The position numbers and the translations under genes are program-made. DNA of 64,000 nucleotides from Voacanga thouarsii. Its lineage: Eukaryota > Streptophyta > Magnoliopsida > Gentianales > Apocynaceae. Below, piece by piece: positions 34,876-46,800 of the stretch. The notes beneath the pieces are model-generated. The model did no database searches and was not told the origin of the DNA. It worked only from the letters and a program-made list of their open reading frames with translations. The stretch lies in assembly GCA_026120185.1 (NCBI GenBank), contig JANUWF010001942.1, positions 2,666,001 to 2,730,000 of the forward strand. Direction: 5' to 3'. The stretch's first letter is position 1. Every line of letters begins with the position of its first letter.

Positions 34876-36450
34876 TCTCCGACCATAAGGAACAAGATCC
34901 TACTAAATACGATGAGGCTATTGCTGATGCAAATACAAACCTATGGCATGAAGTAATGAAAGCCGAGATTGAGTCTATATACTTCAATAAAGTTTTGGGA
35001 TCTTATAGCTTCACCTGAAGGGACAAAACCCATTGGGTGTACAAGAGAAAGAGGGGAGCGGATGGAAGGTGGAAACCTTTAAAGCTAGGCTTGTGGTGAA
35101 AGGGTATACTCAAAAAGAATGGATCGATTATGAGAAAACCTTTTTCCCGGTAGCCATGCTTAAGTTCATTCGTATCCTTCTTGCCATCGCATGTCATTAT
35201 GACTATGAGATATGACAAATGAATGTCAAGATGGCATTTTTAAATGGTTATTTTAGTAAAGACATCTATATGTTCTAACCAGAAGGCTTTATTTCTAAAG
35301 GCCAAGAGCATATGGTTTGTAAGTTTAAAAAATCCATTTATGAATTTAAGTAGGCATCCAGAGCATGGAATATTTGTTTTGATGAGACTGTAAAATCTTA
35401 CGGTTTCATTCAAATTGAGAATGAATCATATGTGTAAAGGAAACTTGAAGGCATAAATGTAATTTTTTTTGTACTATATATGGATGACATTCTACTCATT
35501 GAAAATGATGTAGGGATACTGTCATCTACTAAAATTTGGTTATCTAGTCAATTTAGTATGAAGGACTTGGGTGAAGCTAGTTACATTTTCGAAATAAAGC
35601 TTATTAGAAATAAGAAGCAGAGAATGTTAGGTTTATCATAAGCTACATACATTGACAAGATACTGGCCAAGTTCAGCATTGACTTATGCAAGGGGGCATT
35701 GATCCCTTGCAGACTTGGGTTGTCTTTTTTTTCAAAGAACTGTCTGAAGTTTCAAGAAGAAAAAGATAGAATGAGTAGGATTATCTATGCTTCAGCTGTG
35801 GGAAGTCTTATGTACGACATGTTGTGTACTAGGCTAGATATCTGCTTTGCCGTAGGCTTAATCAGTAAATATCAGTCAAATCCTGGGAAAGTTCATTGGC
35901 AGGCTGTTAAGCATATTCTCAAGTATCTTAAAGGTACGAGAGATTATATGTTGGTTTACAGAGTTGATGACTTGGTTCCTACAGGATACACAGGCTCAAA
36001 CTTTCAGGCGGATAAAGATGAGAGAAATTTCACTAGTGGATATGTCTTCACCTTATCTGGAAGAGCCATTTCATGGAGAAGTATTAAGCAATCTTGTATT
36101 GCTGACTCAACCATAGAAGTTGAGTATGTGACGGCTTCGGAGGCATCCAAGGAAGCAATTTGGCTCCGAAAGTTCCTTTTGGAACTTAGAGTCGTGCCAC
36201 AAATGGACAAACCTATTATGATGTATTGCGACAACACTGATTAGTCTCACAATCTAAAGAACCTAGGAATCACAAAAAGGGGAAGCACATAGAGAGGAAG
36301 TACCACCTAATCCCGAATTTCATCCAGAGACGGGAAGTCGTGGTGGAACAAATTACTTTGGAGGATAATCTAGCAGATCGTTTGACCAAGCCTTTGGCGG
36401 AGAGAGTCTTTAAAAGACACTTAGACGCCATTGGGATGGACACCAATGGA
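34876..36450 (+). pseudogene. Element B reverse transcriptase and RNase H
   Basis: RT debris from 34876 ([40 protein letters not shown], catalytic LYMDDILLI at about 35478) with several stops. RNase H open 35699-36244: YASAVGSLMYDMLCTRLDI, VHWQAVKHILKYLKGTRD, TSGYVFTLSGRAISWRS, CIADSTIEVEYVTASEASKE, MYCDNTD. A frame-altered tail to about 36450 still shows the region matching the conserved ADxLTKPL end. Confidence 0.8.
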
Positions 36451-36481
36451 CTTACTTAGTCTTAGAGTGCAAGTGAGAGAT

Positions 36482-38320
36482 TGTTTAAATGTATGCCTTC
36501 TTAGACTAGATTTTTTATGTAATTTTAATTTGTATTAATAAAAGTATTTTTTTCTAGAAATTGTTTGTGAAATCTTCTTTATATATATGCACAATTTTCA
36601 TTGGAAATGACCCATTATATTTAACACATAAACTGCTGTTCTTAACCGGATGATAAGACTGGGAATTTTATCATAGCAAGGTTATTGTATTATGAATTCT
36701 AAATAGGGAATGTCTCATCTTTAGCCAATGAGTAGTCTTCTTATTTCATAACACAAGCATATTTTGAATACGTGGAATAGGACTTGTAGCAGTGGTTTCT
36801 AAAAGTACTATGTGATAGAAACCTAGACTACTACTGCTACAGCGTGGGCTTGTACTTTACAACTTGAGTATAAGTTGGTGGTCTGATAAAGTTGGAAGTA
36901 TATGCTTTGATATACTATAGTTCAGGTTCTTTAGAAGGACCAATGTACTTGTATGTTGGATATATATAACTAGTTAGTCAAGATAGACTTGTACAAGGTA
37001 GTGTCTACACTATATCGCCCATTTTGGTTATCCGAATGATCTAATTATCCAAGACTCTGGGGAACACAACTTGGATATTGGCTTTAGGGTAACTCTCTTA
37101 GAAAGTGAAAATATTCTAAGAAGTCGTGGATCATTGAACTAGAAGCTTAAGAATAATAGATGTCTTTTAGAAAGGTGTTAATACATTCTTTCCTCTCTAA
37201 ATGCATAGCGGTGTGTAGAGGAGTATTTTAATCATTTTATCTGTAGGTCGAAGACAAAGCTAACACAACATTATCCTTGGTGTCAATATTTCCTTATAGT
37301 GATATTAAAAAATATTTAAAATACAAAATATAACTATTTACATTGTAAGGGTATTTTAGCCATTTTAGTAGTTAAGGCTATGCGTCTTTTTGGTCATCAG
37401 AATAGCCCGTAAGTCCTAATTAATTTTAGGTCAAGAAATTGGTCACAATACAAAAGGATTTTATTTTATTTAGGAAATTTAATTTATTTTTAGACTAGAA
37501 TAAAATAAAAAAATGAGAGAAATTAATTTTATTATTTAGTTTAATTGGTTAATTAAATTATTCGAGGCCTAAGCTCAGATTGAATAATTAGAAAAATTCA
37601 CTTAGGCTTAAACTAGTTAATACAAGGCTTAAATAATTATTTTAGTTCATTCAGGTTCATTAATTATTTATTGAGTTATTTTAATAGGTCTAGAAAATAA
37701 ATAATTAATGGTTATTATTTTGGGCTCATTGGATCAAAGAAAAATAATAAATTAATTTTGGCCCAATAGCCTGGACTAAAGGATTATTTTGATTCACGGA
37801 ATAGAAGAGTTAAGGCTTAGCCAAACCTCTTCTGTTGATAGCCTTCGAATGTTTTGAAATTTTAAAACACTGGGGTTTTAGTTATCAGAAAAACGTGAAT
37901 AGTCGTGGGTCTCTATTGGAAACAAACACAGAGTGCACAAAAGACACAACCTTCTTCTCCTCTTACTCTTGTGCGTCTCATTTTCCCTCTTGTTTGTCTT
38001 CTTGATTTTGTTAATTAATAGCATAGGATCAAGATGTGCCATTCCTCGCTTAAGTTGTTTCACCAACATAGATTGAGCAGTGGAATATTCTGAGAAGCAA
38101 AGGCTTTGCGTTCATGCCCCGGAGGAGTAGGCAGATTACTGAATTTCAACTGAAATCGTCATCGAGACAAGAAGCCATTCCAATGGTTCGCTCTTCTTCT
38201 CAGCCAAACAGAATAAAGACACGCAAAGGTATTGTTTTTTTTTTGCCTCCGCTACGCCATGTCTAGTATTTTTCTGGTTTTTTTCATTGTTTGCATGGCC
38301 TTTGTTCCTTGTTCGAAGCA
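36482..38320 (+). repeat. 3' LTR of element B
   Basis: About 1.84 kb following the purine tract AAGTGAGAGAT. Starts TGTTTAAATGTATGCC, ends GTTCGAAGCA, aligns along its length with 4049-5939. Confidence 0.82.
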
Positions 38321-39191
38321 TCAGTCGCCACTCGCTTTAACTTCTTCATAGGCAGTGCTTGTTTACCAGATGGCTTTGTGTTTCTTTTCTTTGATACAGA
38401 TGGTTCCTCAAGCATTTCAACATCAATATCCTCACATTCCTCTCCACTACCAACTTCATTTTTTTCAACACTTTCTGATAGAGGTATTTCAAAAAATTTT
38501 ACGAGCTCACTACTTTCAATAGATAATTTAGCAGACTTATCCACAGTTTCACCTTGAATATCAACAATATTAGGAATTGGAACTAAGGCAGTAGATACAT
38601 TATTGTCATCAGAGATGCCTACATGCTGACCATGAAAATGCACTATATCTCTAGTTTCCATTACTCTTCTAATTGCCTCTAGTTCAAGATTAGATTAAAG
38701 TGCATACAGAAAATAGGGATTAATTAAAGTAATAGGAACATTAGACAATCTAGGCAAAATAGGGATGGTACTTGGTCTGATAGACGAGTAACAATTTCAA
38801 GAATTTCCTGTTCAACCCTAATTTTTTTGGACATCTAGACCAAGGATGGGTCCACCATCAAGTTTAGAAAATCACTTCCATTACTATTTATATCACTTTC
38901 TTCAGACTTATTTAAAAATAAAGCAGGAATAACAAACTTATAACCCAGATGTATTTCTTCATTATCCCTAAAGGCACAATATAGAATGAAATTTTCCGGA
39001 CTAGTAATCACCACTTCTTGACAGACATTCAAATGCAAGGCATTAGAAAAGTTAGATGCAATGTTACCAACAGTGCCTTGCTGTGAATAGATGATCACAC
39101 TATCCATTGTGGCTTACATTTGCTCCAGAATGGGAACATTCTCCTCAGTGACGAGTGTAGGAACCAACTGGCGTAATAGTTTCTCCGCCAT
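38321..39191 (-). pseudogene. Element C post-pol ORF, 5' part
   Basis: Minus strand. ATG at 39191 (MAEKLLRQLVPTLVTEEN), a stop, then MDSVIIYSQQGTVGN... (39107-38835), a frame break, and 38661-38321 (METRDIVHFHGQHVG..., acidic, ending Lys-rich PSGKQALPMKKLKRVAT). Element B is inserted exactly at this point and the reading resumes at 4048. A basic KKLKR-type stretch before an EEQF-type segment parallels element D's ORF. The MAEKLLRQ segment is not recognised. Confidence 0.6.
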
Positions 39192-39212
39192 TGATAGGGG
39201 TTTTGTTTTTGG

Positions 39213-40729
39213 TGTTAAGTTTTGTGGACTCCTAAACGCGAAAAACATCCATGAATCTCTTCTGATGACCTAGGCCAAACGATTTAGGTCGATTAAGGGT
39301 TTACAGAATTACCTCTGTATTACGGGAAGCAAGACTTCTGCCTTTAGATTTCCAAGCATATGTGCACTTCGGACGATCACCAGATGCTGCAATGCGCGAA
39401 CGTCCTCTATCGGATACACACGGATAACTCAGTTCGTTACCCGGGAGTACTAGCGCCAAGAGTTTTAAGAGGATAAATTTTTTTGGTTATGGAAGTACGA
39501 AAATTTTATGAGAAGTCTACCACAAGAAGACGACTAGGGTTTTCTTTTAAAACCACACAAACTTCTTGAAGTCCAACTCTCATTATATCTTATTTTAAAT
39601 TCAAATTAAATTTTAAAAAGATATGACAAGATTCTGTCATTGTCTTGGTAATTTAACTAATTAATTTATCGAGTCAGATTTTAATAATCTAGACATCCTT
39701 CAGATATTTCGAATGTGAACATATTTCCAGATTCATTATATCTAGTTATTTTTTTTAGGTTCGATGAACTTAGACACATTTCCAGATATATCAAAGTTGG
39801 TCACCAAAAAAAAAAAAAACTTAACGTGTTCGCTTAATGTATGACCCTATAAGTTCATTTAACACTGGCAGTGTGCCCAAATCACATTTAAATGGTCCAC
39901 AAATTATAAGCGATTTCTAGCAAAATATTATAACTATCCAGGTTAAATGAAGATCAGTGATATCTTTGAACTAAATCATAACTTTATATTTAGTCCTTTT
40001 GTCACACGATATCCAAATTAAGTATAAGGCATGGAGCATGTCATCCTTATTAAGCTTAATCAACTATTTCTTAATCTCATAGTAGACTATTCAAACAAAT
40101 AATATCAATATCTCAAATTGATATATTTGAGCACGGTCATGTATTTTAATAGTCTAACCTATCAAGGGGCCCATGGACATCTCTCCTAAGAATGAGAAGG
40201 ACAAATTCTTTCACTATCAATTATATTTCTCTTCCTGATTTATTCTATATCCAATAGTGGTCTAATTTTATTCTCTAGTTAAAGATAATTTTAGACAATG
40301 TCAAGATATAGAATTTATCAAGTAAGAAACTATGATGAATTCAGGTCGAAGGACTTCTAATATCATTATGGCTAGAAAGTACTTATGGCATATCCCAAAA
40401 GTACTCTCACGGTGGGTCATGTCTAATATAATATTCTCTAACATTTATTTATATTTTGACTTGATATCCTATATATCCATGACCAATAAAACATAGCCAT
40501 CAAGTCACAAACATACCAATCTTAATTTATTATTGTTCCACTAATAATAATTGATTTGGGATAATTTAAGAATAGTTTTTCTATTTGTTTATAGGGTTTT
40601 ACTATCAAATCCGTACTTGATGACCATAAAACAAAACGCACTATTCATGAAAAAATATGTCTTATATTATTACAAAATACATAATGACAATAGTATAAGT
40701 ACAAATTATTTTAGGGCATATCCCCAACA
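39213..40729 (-). mobile_element. Solo LTR in element C, TSD TTTGG
   Basis: 1,517 bp, termini TGTTAAG...CCCCAACA, perfect 5-bp duplications TTTGG at 39208-39212 and 40730-40734. On the minus strand it starts TGTTGGGGATATGCCCTA, a common plant Copia LTR start. No coding content. Confidence 0.85.
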
Positions 40730-40734
40730 TTTGG

Positions 40735-41025
40735 TTCAACGGCACTTGTTGGAGAAAGGGATGGAGAACTCTAGAAAAGTTTGATTTTGCAGTGGAGTAA
40801 AATACCCGAATCACGGCGAGTAAGGAAAAGATTTGACTCCTTTTGAAGCTTTGCGACTTTTGAGTTTTTGTTAACCACCTTAGTTACCACTTGTTGCATA
40901 GAATTTGACACTGTGTGATTGGTGCCTTGTGTCCTTTCACAGAGTTTAGGTCTTGTCACAACTTCTGCACGCTAACATTATGTCTCTACACACATCAATT
41001 TTTTTTTTTTTGTTTATATGAAAAT

Positions 41026-41079
<54 letters not shown>

Positions 41080-41109
41080 AAACTAGATATATACAAAGTT
41101 TAACATAAG
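40735..41109 (-). other. Element C spacer with (TA)n microsatellite
   Basis: Between pol and the post-pol ORF of C. A minus-strand frame at 40959-40771 has no recognised features. (TA)n of about 22 units at 41032-41075. Confidence 0.6.
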
Positions 41110-42600
41110 ACTTTCAATGTCAGAGTGGGCAAATTCCCAATGCTTTCCTCATTTCTTCAAATCATGTAGCATCTAGTGGTTTAGTGAAAATATCTGCCAG
41201 TTGTTTCCAAGTGGACACATATTCTATTTTCACAATCTGCTGTTCAAAAAAATCTCTAATGAAGTGATATCGTATATCAATGTTCTTTGTCTTGGTGTGT
41301 TAAATAGGATTCTTAGAGATGTCAATAACACCTGTGTTATCACAATAAATTATTAACTTCTGCTGATTAATATTATAATCCTCTAACATCTGTTTCATCT
41401 ACAACAATTGAGCAAAACAACTTTTTGTAGTAATATATTCAGCCTCTGGTGTTGATAAATAATGTATAATTATGTTGTTTGTTATACCATGACACAAGAT
41501 TATTTTCCAAATAAAAACAGCCTCCAGATGTACTTTTAAGATCATCACAATTCTCTGCCCATCAGTATCACTAAATCCAAACAAATGTAAACTTGAATCC
41601 TTGCTAAAATAAATATCGTATTTAGAAGTACATTACACATATTTTAGAATTCTTTTGACTGCTTTCAAGTGTGATTCTTTGGGATTTACTTGATATCTTG
41701 CACAGCCTCCAACACTGCAGCTAATATCAAGATGACTTGTTGTAAGATATAACAATCCATCTATTATACTTCTGTATAAGTGTTGATTTATCTCTTGTCC
41801 TTTGTTATCATTTGTTATCTTTTGTGCAACATTTTTGAGTGTTCTGACAAACTTTGTTGTGGTCATGTTGAACTTCTTAACTGAATTGTTAGCATATTTT
41901 GTCTGTGAGATAAAAATGTTGTTCTTTATCTATTGAATCTGTAAACCAACAAAAAAAAGTTACCTCACCGACTATACTCATTTCAAACTCTATTTGCATA
42001 AATTCAACAAATTCTTTTGACATCTACTTTGATATTGAACCACACATAATATCATCAACATAGATCTATGCAATAATGAAATCATTTCCAAGCCTTTTGA
42101 CAAACATGGTCTTGTCAGATCCCCTTCACTTGTGACCTCTTCTAAGCAAATAATTTGTAAATCACTTATGCCAAACTCTAGATGCTTGCTTCTATCCATA
42201 GAGGGCTTTTTTAAATCTGTATACATGATCTAAAAATTCAGGATTGATAAATCCTTTAGGTTGTTCAACATATGCTTCTTCTTGTAAAAACCCATTTAGA
42301 AAAGCACTTTTCAAACCTATTTGTTGAAGTGTGAAATTCTTTATACAAGTTACAACAAGTAATAGTCTGACTAATTCAAGCCTAGCTACATGTGCAAATA
42401 TCTCGTCAAAGTCAATACTTTCAACTTGAGTGTATCTTTATGCAAAAAACCTTGCTTTATTTCTTGTTAAATTGCCAAACTTATCCATTTTATTTCAAGA
42501 TACCCACTTGGTTCTGATCAAATTAACATCTTTAGGTTTTTGTACAAGCTCCTAGACGTCATTCCTCTTGAACTGTTACTGTTCATCCTTCATAACAATA
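41110..42600 (-). pseudogene. Element C reverse transcriptase and RNase H
   Basis: Minus strand. RT: the AFLNGFLQEEAYVEQPKGF region at about 42310-42240, ALYG.KQASR, catalytic IYVDDIMCG at about 42060. RNase H: YRSIIDGLLYLTTSHLDI, YQVNPKESHLKAVKRILKYV (41866-41633) and TPEAEYITTKSCFAQLL (about 41450-41399). Stops in almost every segment. Confidence 0.8.
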
Positions 42601-43761
42601 ATCCAGTACTCATTTGTCAAGGCTTCTTTGACATTTTTGGGCTCCAACGATGATGTATAACAAGCATATTTGACCATCTCCTTGTAATCAACTCTCGGTC
42701 TTTCTCGAGTTTTTCTTGATTCATCCATACTTCTAATAATTAAGTTTGTTGGATGATTCTTCTTTACTCTGGATAATGGTGCTTTCTATTAAACTCACCC
42801 TTGCTTTTTGACTAGATCATCCTGTCGTACTCTATCAAGGTCATCTGTTGAGAATATCTTCTCAGTGTTTTGCACAAGCTCATCATCATCTGTTGGCAAT
42901 TCTCTTCGATGCTTACTATCTGAAAAAATATCCACAACCATTACGTTTATTAATTCCATGGCAACTTGTGTTCTCCTGTTGTATACTTGAAAAGCTCTGC
43001 TATTATTAGAGTATCCAAAAAAAAAAAAATACCTTCATCACTTTTCTTGTCAAACTTTCATTTAGGATATAGCACTTACCCCCAAATACATGAAAGTAAT
43101 TCAGTTGAGGCTTTTAACCATTCCAAATAGCATAAGCGGTCTTCTTGGTATGAGGCTTGGAGTATGTTCAGTTAATAATATGTGTTGTATTACTTACTGC
43201 TTCTACCCACCATTTATATAACAAATCTTTGATATTTAACATGACTCTTACCATTTCCTAAATAGTTCTATTCTTCCTTTTAGCTACACCATTTTGTTGA
43301 GGTGTCCTTGGCACAGAAAATTCCTGTTAAATTCCATTCTTGATACAGAGTTCAATGAACAGATTATTATCAAATTCCTTTCCATGATCACTTCTTTGGA
43401 ACACTTCAAATGCATCTGATTTCTATCTTAGAAAATGTACCTATGTATATCTTTAAAAGTCATCAACGCACACTAACATATACCTTTTACCCCAATACTC
43501 TTTGTTTGAGTAGGACCAAACAAATCCATGTGAATGAGTTGAATAATTGATATTGTAATGATTTATTGAAGTCCTACATAAGATATCTTAATTTGTTTAC
43601 CACTCTGACATGCACCACACATATTATTGCTGACTTTACCCAGTTTAGGTAAACTATGAGTAGCTCCTGTTGTACTCAAAAGTTCCAACTGACCATAGTT
43701 AACATGTCCCAACTTCATTAGATTTAGATATCATGCACTTATGAGAGTTTGACATGCATAT
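42601..43761 (-). pseudogene. Element C integrase
   Basis: Minus-strand integrase debris between the protease block and RT, with many stops and frame changes. The A/T-rich complement contains the QQNGVAKRKN-type segment (complement of TTAGCTACACCATTTTGTTG at 43281) and the GKEF.N region near 43380. Confidence 0.65.
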
Positions 43762-44208
43762 TTAATAGCACTTATCAGAAGTTCTATCTCTTGTGATTAC
43801 ACAATTGCTACTTTCTTCTACAACAAGACATTTTGCCTTATCAAAATTGACTATCATGTTTTCATCACACAGTTGGCTAATACTTGTCAAATTTGCTTCC
43901 AATTCATCTACATACAAAGTTTTGAGTTTTGGCATACTTTTAATATTTAGTATACCAATGCCAATAACCTTATTTTTTGAACCATCACAAAAAGTGATTG
44001 AACTGCCACTATTCTCTTCATATTCAGCTTGAAATTCCTTTCTTCCTGTCATGTGCTTGGAGCAACCACTATCAATATACCATACATTCTCCATTGAGGC
44101 TTTTAGAGACAAGTGAGCCACATACGCTTTAAGCTCAGATTTTCTGACCCAAATGCGTTTTAATTTGGATGTTTTCCTCCATTTGTCAAAACTCAAGTTT
44201 GAAAGCAT
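43762..44208 (-). pseudogene. Element C protease / pre-integrase
   Basis: Open frame with VWYIDSGCSKHMTGRKE (aspartic protease DSG), FCDGSKNKVIGIGIL, LKTLYVDELEANLTSISQLC and NFDKAKCLV, the canonical Copia order ahead of the integrase. The best preserved part of element C. Confidence 0.8.
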
Positions 44209-45690
44209 TTCTATTATGTTGAAGATGTTTGAATTATCTCAAGCAATGATTCTATCTATGATTTGCAATAGAAAAATAGTTACAATAAACCTGAGGTTTC
44301 TTAGATTTTTCTTTAAAGCTTCTTAATTGCCCATTCTTTTCAGCAATTGTCATGTTTGCATGATGTGCAGCAATATTTTGGTTGAACTCATCATAGCCCA
44401 ATCCTATCTTGTCATGTGGTGATTTCCCAAAAGACAATACTTCATCTAATTTTACCTTTCCAGTGTTTAGCTTTTTAATAGCTGATTTGATATTCATCAA
44501 TAGTTGATTAGCTGTATGTAACTCCTGATCCTTAAATTTTAATTCTTTCACCTTTTGATCAAGTTCACTTTCATACGCACTTAACTTCTGATGCTGATCA
44601 CTAAGAGATTGATTGAGTTCTTCAACTTGTTTCTTCAGCTATTTGATTTTCTTTACATCCTCTCGCCATTTTGAATACAACAATTCGCATTTTTCTAAGA
44701 GTGCTTTAGGTGTCATTTCTTCATCATCACTATCAGTCTCACTTTCTTCAATGTCAACATCTTCTTCCTTCATCAATACTTAATTCCTCTAGATAATCTT
44801 GAGTATCATCTTCATTGTTACTCAAGGTAGTGTTATAAGATCTGTTCTTCAATTTGTTCTTTAGATTTCCATATTCTACATGAATATGTCGAATTCTACC
44901 ATATTCATGACACTTTGGTCCTTTCAGAGGGTTCTTGTTCTCCAATGGTTTTTGCTCAATGTATGCCTTCTTTAAAACTTCGGATTTCTTGTTGAAAGTT
45001 CTGCTGAAGAGCTTATTCATTTTGTTGTGCTTTTTCAATATTATTTTGAACTTTCTTCTCAATAATCCTATATCCTCATCAGATGTTTCTTCTGAATCCT
45101 TTTTGGCTTTAAGTGCGACACCTTTATCTTTAGATTTTGCCTAAGATTGTAGATTCATCTTATAGGTCTAAAGAGAGGATATTAATTCATCTAGTTATAT
45201 TGCTGACATATCTCGACATTCTTCAATGGCCGTAACTTTCGGTTAAAATCTTGATAGTAAGGATCTTAATATCTTCCAAACCAGTCTCTCTTCTGAATAA
45301 ACTTACCAAGGTTTTATGCTTGATTTGAAATATCTATTAGTTTGTTTCCGAACCTGGCTATAGTCTCATATTCACCCATCTTTAACTCCTCAAATTGAAT
45401 TGTTAGCAGTTGTCTTTTTTATCTCTGAATAGTATTGGCTCCTTTAAAGATTATTTGTAGTTTGTCCCATGCTTTCTTAGCAGATTCATAGTTTGTAGAA
45501 TACCTGCCTTTGTTGGTAGTTTCCATTCAACTTTAACAGCCTTCCATGCAGTAATATCCTGATTGCGAATAAGGCTTGGTCTTCCAATATGCATAATCTG
45601 TACTTTTCAACAATGGTGGTCGTGTGACATAGTTTCCTTCATCAACTGGTCTAGACATGATCTCCAAACTAACTACCAAGATTTCACTTG
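44209..45690 (-). pseudogene. Element C gag
   Basis: Minus-strand gag debris. 45062-44754 has a Lys-rich MRRKFKIILKKHNK start and CHEYGRIRHIHVEYGN (degenerate zinc knuckle); 44551-44252 has coiled-coil-like KELKFKDQELHTANQL and FGKSPHDKIGLGYDEF, the conserved C-terminal motif of SIRE-type gag. N-terminal gag fragments in several frames extend to about 45690. Confidence 0.72.
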
Positions 45691-45719
45691 CTAAATCAAT
45701 AGCAACTTCAACACAGTGA

Positions 45720-45736
45720 ACTCCTCTGATAACACT
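45720..45736 (-). other. Primer-binding-site region of element C
   Basis: On the minus strand TGTTATCAGAGGAG follows the LTR end, one substitution from TGGTATCAGAG (tRNA-iMet). Confidence 0.65.
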
Positions 45737-45868
45737 TGTTAGGTTTGGATTGTTAATCTCATGTGGTTTTGTTAAACCTCCTGTTAAAGTTATGTCAGTT
45801 TGACAGACAATAATGCAAAGAGTCTAGCAAACATCGTAAATTGGTAGCACAATTCAACTATCAGCTGT
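45737..45868 (-). repeat. Truncated 5' LTR of element C
   Basis: Only the PBS-proximal ~130 bp matches the 3' LTR (1889-2020). Similarity is lost near ATCAGCTGTAGG, so most of the LTR is deleted or replaced. Confidence 0.65.
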
Positions 45869-46800
45869 AGGATCAAAACGGAAACATCAAAGAAAAGTAT
45901 AGCGAAAAATTTTTCAATTTTTCAAGTCACATCACAGTCTTACTTTTATTTATTGGTCGTGGATTAACCAATGAGGGGTTGGGTTGCATTGGAACTTGCG
46001 TTAGAAGGGGAGAAGAAGACGCCACGGTTTGACCGGTATTCCTGTCAATCTTTTACTCCTACGCATCAAGCGTCTTTAAGTTTTCTTTCTTCATCTTCTG
46101 GAGTATGACTCTACCTTATTCTTGGGTTAATTTGGTGAAAGCTCTTTCTTTGGATAATCAAGATACTCTTCAAGAGAGAAAGAAGAGAAGAATGTGGAAC
46201 AAAGAGAGAGGAAGAGACGGCTAGCGGTGTTCATTATTCTGTTTAAACCGAAAAACTGAACTGAACCAATCCTAATTTTGATTTTTGGTTCAATTGTAAT
46301 GAAATTCGGTCCGGTTTTAGAGTTTATATAAAAATTTGGTTTGATTTTCAATTTTCTAAAATAAAAAACTGAAAAATCGAATTATATTTTTAAAATAGAT
46401 AATTAATATTAAAATGTTATTCATTAATTAATTAAATATTTTTATAAATTATGATTTTTTTAAAAAAATTGTTCAATTTCCTAAATAGTTATTTAATTAT
46501 TTAATAATTAAATAATTACCTAAATTTGTTCGATTAATTATATTTAGGAAATTGAACAAATTACCTAAATTTTTTTCCTAATCGAAAAAAATTATTTAAA
46601 TATTTAATTACCTAAATAGTTATTTAATTATTTGTTTATTTATGTATTCATTTATTTTTATTATTATCGTGACATACTTTAATTTTTTAATAGAAAAATC
46701 CTGCCCAATTTATCTAAACGCAATGTTATTAGAAGAACCTGTAAGACTACGATTATATTGAGATTATGAAATTATGCGCATGGCACATGGCGATTTTTTT
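45869..46800. other. AT-rich spacer with CGGTTCGGTT-like degenerate terminus
   Basis: No gene. At 46213, TAGCGGTGTTCATTATTCTG is followed by AAACCGAAAAACTGAACTG and GGTCCGGTTTT, similar in style to the ends of the hAT element at 53043. I could not find a matching opposite end. 46380-46680 is nearly pure A/T. Confidence 0.4.

Larger units (their letters stand above)
4049..38320 (+). mobile_element. Copia LTR retrotransposon B, inserted in C, itself split by D
   Basis: 5' LTR 4049-5939, PBS 5945, gag from 7731, protease to 8864, then integrase, RT and RNase H at 33803-36450, polypurine tract and 3' LTR 36482-38320. The coding region is interrupted by a solo LTR (8865-10547) and by element D (10627-33797); with those removed the pol order is continuous. 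Flanks TTGGT (4044) and TCAGT (38321) are a diverged 5-bp TSD. The C reading frame continues across it, which supports the boundary better than the TSD does. Many stops in all domains. Confidence 0.8.
1889..45868 (-). mobile_element. Copia LTR retrotransposon C (SIRE-like), host of the nest
   Basis: Read on the minus strand: a truncated 5' LTR (45868-45737), PBS, gag, protease, integrase, RT, RNase H (about 45700-41110), a post-pol ORF (39191-38321, continuing 4048-2772) and a 3' LTR (2771-1889). The two LTR pieces share their terminal sequence (for example TATGTCAGTTTGACA at both 1940 and 45790). The post-pol ORF is cut at 38320/4049 by element B and resumes in frame after a 5-bp duplication (ACTGA versus ACCAA, diverged). 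A solo LTR interrupts it at 39213-40729. All ORFs carry stops, so it is an old, dead copy. The extra ORF behind pol is typical of the SIRE lineage; lineage assignment is by architecture only. Confidence 0.8.
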
